This document shows positions 6,363 to 10,483 of a stretch of 10,483 nucleotides of DNA, in pieces. Source of the DNA: Trebonia sp. Its GTDB lineage: Bacteria > Actinomycetota > Actinomycetes > Streptosporangiales > Streptosporangiaceae. Where the stretch lies: NCBI GenBank assembly GCA_030043595.1, contig JASHXJ010000432.1, positions 1-10,483 on the forward strand, read 5' to 3'. The stretch's first letter is position 1; each line of letters starts with the position of its first letter. Made by a program: the position numbers and the translations under genes. The notes under the pieces were generated by a model that saw only the letters and a program-made list of their open reading frames with translations, was not told the origin of the DNA and did not search any database.

Positions 6363-7445
6363 ATGGGCGCGCTCACCAGCCTCCAGGCCGACGCGGCGAT
6401 CTCGTACCTCATCGCCTTCCTCATCCCCGCACTCGACGCGATCGTCCCGGTCCTGCCAAGCGAAACCGCCATCATCGCCCTCGGCGTGGCGACCGCGGGA
6501 AGCGCCGACCCGCGCATCGCGCTGCTGGTCACCACTGCCGCCGTCGGCGCGTTCCTCGGCGACAACCTGTCATATCTGATCGGCCACCGCTTCGGGCCCG
6601 CCGCCGACCGCCGCTTCTTCTCGACGCCGAAGGGAAAGGCGGCCCGGACGTGGGCGGAAAAGTCGCTCCAGCGATTCGGGCTGCAGCTCATCATCATCTG
6701 TCGCTTCATTCCCGGCGGGCGGACAGCCACCACTCTCACCTGCGGACTCACCGGCTACTCGCGCGGGCGGTTCGTCACCGGGACCGCCATCGCCGCCGTC
6801 CTCTGGGCCGTGCAGGCGTTCTTCATCGGCCGTCTGGGCGGCAAGGCGTTCGAGGGCAGGCCCTGGGCCGGCTTCCTCCTGGCGCTCGGCATCGCGGTCC
6901 TCATCAGCGGCGTGATAGCGGCCATCAGGAGGCTCGGGGCGCGCCGGCGGTCATCACGCGGTCACGCCCGACAGGTTGAGGCCGACGACCCCGGCGAGCA
7001 CGAGGCCGATCGACACGAGCTTCCCGACCGACACCGGGTCGCCGAGCACGACCATGCCGACGACCGCCGCTCCGGCGGCGCCGATGCCCGTCCAGACCGC
7101 ATAGGCGGGGCCGACCTCCAGTTCGCGCAGCGCGATCGTCAGCAGGCCGAAGCTGATCAGCGCGCAGACCGCGAACCCGGCCGTCGGCCACGGCTGCGTC
7201 AGCCCGCGGCTCAGCTTCAGGAGTACGGCGAACGCCGTCTCGAACAAGCCGGCGGTGACAAGGACCACCCACGCCATCAGGAAACCTCACCTTCCGCGTC
7301 CCTGAAGCTCGTGTATAGCGGGCCGGCGCGCAGCCGTGATGTGCGGGCGGTGAAGCCGCGATGGAGGCACGGGATCGTGGATGAACCCGGCGGTAATCCG
7401 TGCGGCTTACCGCCGGGCGGCCGACGGGGTCAGCGGTGCAGCTGA
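6363..7445 (+). CDS. DedA-family (VTT domain) membrane protein with antisense C-terminal read-on
   Basis: Residues 1-197 are a normal DedA protein: FLIPALDAIVPVLPSE near the N-terminus, GAFLGDNLSYLIGHRFG (62-78), RFIPGGRT (114-121), CGLTGYSRGRF (127-137) and a final hydrophobic helix about 169-188 followed by RRLGARRR. DedA proteins are polytopic inner-membrane proteins, now seen as lipid transporters or scramblases for undecaprenyl phosphate or phospholipid, and are linked to envelope stress and peptide resistance. Family members usually end near 200-220 residues. Here the frame stays open to TGA 7443-7445, giving 360 residues. From residue 198 it is the codon-on-codon antisense of the transporter gene on the other strand, and its hydrophilic Asp/His/Arg/Gln-rich sequence looks like a shadow, not a domain. 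A -1 shift near 6950 would end the protein at TGA 6977-6979. Whether the tail is real is unresolved. Confidence 0.8.
   Translation: MGALTSLQADAAISYLIAFLIPALDAIVPVLPSETAIIALGVATAGSADPRIALLVTTAAVGAFLGDNLSYLIGHRFGPAADRRFFSTPKGKAARTWAEKSLQRFGLQLIIICRFIPGGRTATTLTCGLTGYSRGRFVTGTAIAAVLWAVQAFFIGRLGGKAFEGRPWAGFLLALGIAVLISGVIAAIRRLGARRRSSRGHARQVEADDPGEHEADRHELPDRHRVAEHDHADDRRSGGADARPDRIGGADLQFAQRDRQQAEADQRADREPGRRPRLRQPAAQLQEYGERRLEQAGGDKDHPRHQETSPSASLKLVYSGPARSRDVRAVKPRWRHGIVDEPGGNPCGLPPGGRRGQRCS
6954..7277 (-). CDS. Small multidrug resistance transporter, Gdx/SugE (guanidinium exporter) type
   Basis: A 107-residue four-helix transporter of the SMR family, full length, with helices about 2-20, 32-50, 57-76 and 84-103. 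The catalytic E13 is present in AGLFETAFAVLLK. AYAVWTGIGAAGAA (58-71) is diagnostic of the Gdx/SugE branch and not of EmrE. Residues known to line the guanidinium site in Gdx proteins are seen as S42, Y59 and W62, but the usual Trp at position 16 is Phe. The predicted role is proton-coupled export of guanidinium or small guanidinium-like cations, as an antiparallel dimer. The start is ATG 7277 with GAGG 7 bp upstream; the gene ends in tandem TGA codons (6951-6956). I see no guanidine riboswitch in the leader. Some SMR proteins act as unequal pairs; no second copy is adjacent. Confidence 0.9.
   Translation of the reverse strand: MAWVVLVTAGLFETAFAVLLKLSRGLTQPWPTAGFAVCALISFGLLTIALRELEVGPAYAVWTGIGAAGAAVVGMVVLGDPVSVGKLVSIGLVLAGVVGLNLSGVTA
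7312..7317 (-). promoter_or_regulatory. Candidate -10 box for the SMR transporter gene
   Basis: Read on the - strand this is TATACA, a good actinobacterial -10 hexamer in otherwise GC-rich DNA. It lies 34 bp upstream of the ATG at 7277, giving a short leader. No clear -35 is seen. With the terminator-like repeat further upstream, it suggests that the gene has its own transcript. Confidence 0.4.
7386..7417 (-). terminator. Perfect 11 bp inverted repeat, operon terminator
   Basis: CCCGGCGGTAA (7386-7396) and TTACCGCCGGG (7407-7417) are perfect inverted arms around a 10-base loop. On the - strand the hairpin begins 12 bp after the aldo/keto reductase stop and is followed only by TTCATCC, so the T-run is minimal. 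Position and perfection make it the likely end of the encapsulin-desulfurase-reductase transcript. It would also act on + strand transcripts arriving from DedA. Confidence 0.6.
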
Positions 7446-8401
7446 GCGCGCACCAGGCCGGGCAGCGCGGCGCGCCCGGTCACCGGCTGGACCCGCATCG
7501 CGGCGTCGTTCAGCGCCTGCCATTCGTCGTCGGTCAGGTCGATCTCCGCGGCGGCGACGTTGCCCTCCAGCTGCGCGACGCTGGAGGCGCCGGGAATCGC
7601 CACCACGGCCGGGCTTCGGATCGCCCACGCGAGCGCCACCTGGGCCGCGGTGGCATCGTGCGCGCTCGCGACCTCGCGGAGCACGCTGATCAGCCCGGCG
7701 GCCTTTTCCAGGTTGACCGGCAGGAACTGGGAGTTGAACGAACGGACGCGGTCCTTCGGCCGGTTCGACGGGTCGTAGCGGCCCGACAGCAGCCCCTGGG
7801 CGAGCGGACTGTAGGCGATCACCACATGGCCGGTCTCTTCCGCGTACGGGATGAGGTCGTCGCCGGGTCCGGTCGCAAGGAGGCTGTACTGGACCTGGTT
7901 GCTGAGCACACGGCTGCCGAGCGCGGCCTCGGCCGCCTTCCACCGGTCCAGCGGGTAGTTGCTGACGCCGACCTCGCCGACCAGCCCGACCCGCTGCAGC
8001 GCCCGCATGCCGCGCATGATGACGGTGTCCCTGACGACCGGATTCGGCTGGTGCACCTGGTAGAGGTCGAGCCGGCTGACGCCGAGCCGGTTCGCGCTTG
8101 CCACCGCCCGCTGTTCGACGACCGGCGGCAGCGGCGCGACGGGCAGGATCTTCGTCGCGAGGAAGACCTGGTCGCGGTGCCCGCTGATCGCCTCGCCGAG
8201 GATCCGCTCGCTGCGGCCGAGCCCGTAGATCTCGGCGGTGTCGAACAGCGTCACGCCGAGCTCGAGCGCGCGGCCGACGATGGCCCGCGCCTCCTGCTCC
8301 GCGTAAGTCTTGCCGTAGCCCCACTGCCGGGACCCGAACTGCCAGGTCCCAAGCCCGATCTTGGAGATCTTCGGTGCCGTGTCGAGGTCCAGGTAGCGCA
8401 C
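7430..8401 (-). CDS. Aldo/keto reductase
   Basis: A 323-residue NADPH-dependent oxidoreductase of the (beta/alpha)8 aldo/keto reductase superfamily, cytoplasmic. The catalytic tetrad is complete: D54 and Y59 in LFDTAEIYG, K84 in LATKI, H117 in YQVHQPNP. Further family marks are GLGTWQFG near the N-terminus, VGEVGVSNYP, YSPLAQGLLSG and the cofactor-binding IPGASS. It resembles the IolS-like branch; the substrate cannot be read from sequence. I place the start at GTG 8401, which gives MRYLDLD and the family's normal N-terminus. The frame is open further upstream but there it only shadows the desulfurase gene. AGGGA about 10 bp upstream can serve as ribosome binding site. It starts 7 bp after the desulfurase stop, so it is the third gene of the encapsulin operon. 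Confidence 0.92.
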   Translation of the reverse strand: MRYLDLDTAPKISKIGLGTWQFGSRQWGYGKTYAEQEARAIVGRALELGVTLFDTAEIYGLGRSERILGEAISGHRDQVFLATKILPVAPLPPVVEQRAVASANRLGVSRLDLYQVHQPNPVVRDTVIMRGMRALQRVGLVGEVGVSNYPLDRWKAAEAALGSRVLSNQVQYSLLATGPGDDLIPYAEETGHVVIAYSPLAQGLLSGRYDPSNRPKDRVRSFNSQFLPVNLEKAAGLISVLREVASAHDATAAQVALAWAIRSPAVVAIPGASSVAQLEGNVAAAEIDLTDDEWQALNDAAMRVQPVTGRAALPGLVRAQLHR

Positions 8402-8408
8402 GTGACGA

Positions 8409-10028
8409 TTATCCCTGCCGCCCGCGCTGGCGGGCCAGCCGGTGCAGGGCCTGCGCCAGCTGGTCCACCTCGGCGCGCGTGTTGTAGATGGCCAGGGCGG
8501 CGCGGACAGTCGCCTCGAGCCCGAAGCGCCGCAAGATAGGCTGCGCGCAGTGATGACCGGCGCGGACCGCGATGCCTTCGCAATCCAGGGCCGACCCCAC
8601 GTCCTCGGGGCGGTACCCGTCAAGGACGAACGAGAGGATGCCCGCCTTGTCAGCCGCGGTGCCGATCAGGCGCAGGCCAGGAACATCCTCCAGCGCCTGT
8701 GTCGCGTAAGCGAGCAGGTCATGCTCATAGGCGGCGATGCTCGCGCGGCCGATCCGCTCCACGTACGCCAGGGCCGCGCCGAGGCCGACGGCGTCGGCGA
8801 TGGAGGTTGTCCCGGCCTCGAACCGGGTAGGCGGCGGCTGGTACACGGTGCGCCCGAAGGTGACGTTTCTTATCATGTTCCCGCCGCCCTGCCACGGCGG
8901 CATCGAGTCGAGCACGTCGGGCTTCCCGTACAGGGCCCCGATGCCGGTCGGCCCGAACACCTTGTGCCCGGAGAAGACGTAGAAGTCCGCGTCGAGCTCA
9001 CGCACGTCGACCGGCATGTGCGAGACCGCCTGCGCCCCGTCGACCAGCACCACCGCGCCCGCATCGTGCGCGGCGGCGATGATCTCGCGAAGCGGCAGGA
9101 TGGTCCCCAGGGCGTTGGACACGTGCGTGACCGCCACCAGGCGGGTACGCGGCGTCAGCAGCTTGCGGTACTCATCGAGGATGACCTGGCCGCTGTCGTC
9201 GACCGGTATCACGCGCAGCGTCGCGCCGCGCTCTTCAGCGAGCAGCTGCCACGGCACGATGTCAGCGTGGTGCTCCAGGTACGACAGCACTATCTCGTCG
9301 CCGGAGCCGACATGCGCGCGGCCCCAGCTCTGCGCGACCAGGTTGATCGCCTCGGTCGTGCCGCGGACGAAGACGATGTCTTCGGCCGAGGGGGCACCCA
9401 GAAAGTGCGCGACGGCGTCCCTGGCGTCCTCGTAAGCCTGCGTCGCGCGTGCCGCGAGCTCGTGGGCGCCGCGGTGAATGTTCGAGTTCTCGTGGGCGTA
9501 GAAGCGCGCCAGCCGGTCGATCACTTCCTGCGGTTTCTGCGTGGTCGCGGCGTTGTCGAGCCAGACCAGCCGGTGTCCGTTGACATACTCGCCGAGGATC
9601 GGGAAGTCGCGCCGTATCGCCTCGACGTCGAATGACGGCTGGCCTGGCCGCCGTGTGACCGGTGCTGCTGGCGCGATCAGGGCAGCCCGCAGCGGGTCGA
9701 CGAAGTAGAACTCCTGCGCGCGCAGCGGGGCGTAGGGATCGGTGAGCGCGTCGCCGAGCCCTGGGCCGAGGAGCCCTGCAGGGATGGCCTGCGCGAGTGC
9801 CCCCGCGTCCCAGCCGGGCACGGCCTGGCGGTGCGGCATCGCGTGCACGGTGACCCCGGACTCCTCCAGCGAATCAGGGATGTTGCTCAGCACTGTCGCA
9901 ACCGACGGGGACGACGGCGCCGGCGTGCCGTCCGGGACCGCCGCCGCACCGGGCCAGGCGGCGAAGAGCTCATTGGCCAGCCGGGTCAGCGTCGCGTCAT
10001 CGGGAAGCCCGTTGAGGTTCTCGTCCAT
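8409..10028 (-). CDS. SufS-type cysteine desulfurase with N-terminal encapsulin-targeting extension
   Basis: A 539-residue PLP enzyme that takes sulfur from cysteine to form an enzyme persulfide plus alanine. Catalytic core about 132-535: LDNAATTQKP (157-166), LEHHADIVPW (251-260), DGAQ (330-333), Schiff-base lysine K356 in FSGHKVFGP, RFEAGTTS (402-409) and the persulfide cysteine C494 in RAGHHCAQP, the short-loop group II signature. Ordinary SufS is about 400-420 residues. The extra N-terminal ~130 residues are Ala/Pro/Gly-rich and probably disordered, with short islands LTRLANELFAAWPG (14-27) and PLRAQEFYFVDP (101-112). Such extensions mark desulfurases packed into family 2A encapsulins, and the shell gene ends 7 bp upstream. 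That the extension is the cargo-loading domain is inference from family and context. No strong SD precedes ATG 10028, so coupling to the shell gene is likely. Confidence 0.93.
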   Translation of the reverse strand: MDENLNGLPDDATLTRLANELFAAWPGAAAVPDGTPAPSSPSVATVLSNIPDSLEESGVTVHAMPHRQAVPGWDAGALAQAIPAGLLGPGLGDALTDPYAPLRAQEFYFVDPLRAALIAPAAPVTRRPGQPSFDVEAIRRDFPILGEYVNGHRLVWLDNAATTQKPQEVIDRLARFYAHENSNIHRGAHELAARATQAYEDARDAVAHFLGAPSAEDIVFVRGTTEAINLVAQSWGRAHVGSGDEIVLSYLEHHADIVPWQLLAEERGATLRVIPVDDSGQVILDEYRKLLTPRTRLVAVTHVSNALGTILPLREIIAAAHDAGAVVLVDGAQAVSHMPVDVRELDADFYVFSGHKVFGPTGIGALYGKPDVLDSMPPWQGGGNMIRNVTFGRTVYQPPPTRFEAGTTSIADAVGLGAALAYVERIGRASIAAYEHDLLAYATQALEDVPGLRLIGTAADKAGILSFVLDGYRPEDVGSALDCEGIAVRAGHHCAQPILRRFGLEATVRAALAIYNTRAEVDQLAQALHRLARQRGRQG

Positions 10029-10035
10029 GGCAGCG

Positions 10036-10483
10036 TCACAGGTAGTTGTAGCCGTAGTTGTGGAACTTGCCGACCTCCACGTCGTCGATCACGCCGAGAG
10101 CGTCGTCGGTCAGGACGGCTAGCGAGCAGTACAGCGAAACCAGGTAGGACGCGATGGCGTTGCGGGAGATGCCCATGAAGCGGACGGAAAGCCCCATGCC
10201 CTGCTGACCGGTCAGGTCCGGCTGATACAGGCCAACGACACCCTGGCGCTCCTCGCCGACCCGCACCAGGAGAATCTTCGTCTTCTCATCCTCGAGCGGA
10301 ACCTTGTCCGACGGGATCAGCGGTATGCCGCGCCAGGTGATGAATTGCGATCCGAAAAGGCTCACCGTCGCCGGCGGCACGCCGCGGCGGGTGCACTCGC
10401 GACCGAACGCCGCGATCCCCTTGGGATGCGTGAGGAAGAACGCCGGCTGCTTCCACACCCGGGTGATCAGCTCGTCGAGGTCG
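10036..10483 (-). CDS. Family 2A encapsulin shell protein, C-terminal part
   Basis: The gene runs out of the window; 148 C-terminal residues are visible from DLDELITRVW to NYGYNYL and TGA (10038-10036). Blocks such as PAFFLTHPKGIAAFGREC, VGLYQPDL, GLSVRFMGI and AIASYLVSLYCSLAVLTDDALGVI match the family 2A encapsulin group that includes cyanobacterial SrpI and mycobacterial major membrane protein I. These HK97-fold proteins assemble into closed protein shells that enclose a cysteine desulfurase, and the next gene is exactly that enzyme. About half of the usual ~310 residues is missing only because the window ends. The apparent internal GTG at 10458 is not a start: homologous sequence continues upstream of it. 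It is the first visible gene of a three-gene operon. Confidence 0.92.
   Translation of the reverse strand, partial: DLDELITRVWKQPAFFLTHPKGIAAFGRECTRRGVPPATVSLFGSQFITWRGIPLIPSDKVPLEDEKTKILLVRVGEERQGVVGLYQPDLTGQQGMGLSVRFMGISRNAIASYLVSLYCSLAVLTDDALGVIDDVEVGKFHNYGYNYL

Noticed and set aside
7278..7429. Guanidine riboswitch upstream of the SMR transporter
   Set aside because: I looked for the paired ACGR-loop hairpins of class II and for class I/III cores in the - strand leader and found no convincing match.
8402..8623. Extending the aldo/keto reductase upstream to 8623 for a 397-residue protein
   Set aside because: The extra residues lie entirely within the desulfurase coding region and match no reductase; the family N-terminus begins right at GTG 8401.
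7400..9635. Long + strand open frames opposite the reductase and desulfurase (7400-8539, 8442-9635)
   Set aside because: They mirror two genes with full catalytic motifs on the other strand and show shadow composition only.
10036..10458. A complete 140-residue protein starting at GTG 10458
   Set aside because: Homologous encapsulin sequence (DLDELITR) continues in frame to the window edge, so this is an internal codon of a partial gene.
1..10483. CRISPR arrays, tRNA or rRNA genes, insertion sequences, attachment sites
   Set aside because: No regularly spaced repeats, cloverleaf-like segments, transposase or integrase motifs, or long terminal inverted repeats were seen; the window is ordinary chromosomal-type coding DNA.

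Overview
The window is dense, very GC-rich DNA (about 70% by eye) with G/C-ending codons, several GTG starts and few intergenic gaps. This fits a high-GC actinobacterium, as do the gene families present (family 2A encapsulin, BaeS/OmpR-type two-component pair, FdhF/YdeP oxidoreductase). The species cannot be named from the sequence alone.

Layout on the + strand, 1-4055: (i) the 3' part of a MoeA-like molybdenum cofactor gene; (ii) a complete FdhF/YdeP-family molybdopterin oxidoreductase that would use that cofactor; (iii) a PIG-L/LmbE-fold protein in which every residue expected to bind zinc or act as catalytic base is replaced. Structured intergenic DNA precedes both (ii) and (iii): a hairpin, a palindrome and a possible leaderless promoter before the oxidoreductase, and a long stem-loop inside a possible 29-codon leader ORF before the PIG-L gene.

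On the - strand, 3997-6130, is a response regulator followed by a histidine kinase. The two overlap by 8 bp, and the kinase converges on the PIG-L gene with a 59 bp tail-to-tail overlap. A short control region (6131-6235) separates the regulator from a divergent + strand pair: an unlisted 31-residue single-pass membrane protein (6236-6331) and a DedA-family membrane protein (from 6363). The DedA frame has no stop where the family normally ends. It runs on, exactly antisense, through an entire Gdx/SugE-type small multidrug resistance transporter gene (6954-7277, - strand) to 7445.

The right end, 7430-10483, reads leftward as one tight operon: the C-terminal half of a family 2A encapsulin shell protein, a SufS-type cysteine desulfurase with a ~130-residue N-terminal extension (the expected encapsulin cargo), and an aldo/keto reductase. 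The three genes are separated by only 7 bp each, and a perfect 11 bp inverted repeat follows the last one. The shell-cargo pair is a known type of sulfur-related nanocompartment. The co-transcribed aldo/keto reductase is the less expected member.

The points most worth following are the encapsulin operon with its reductase, the ligand-less PIG-L protein next to the molybdoenzyme, the DedA/Gdx overlap, and the small membrane protein between the two-component system and DedA.
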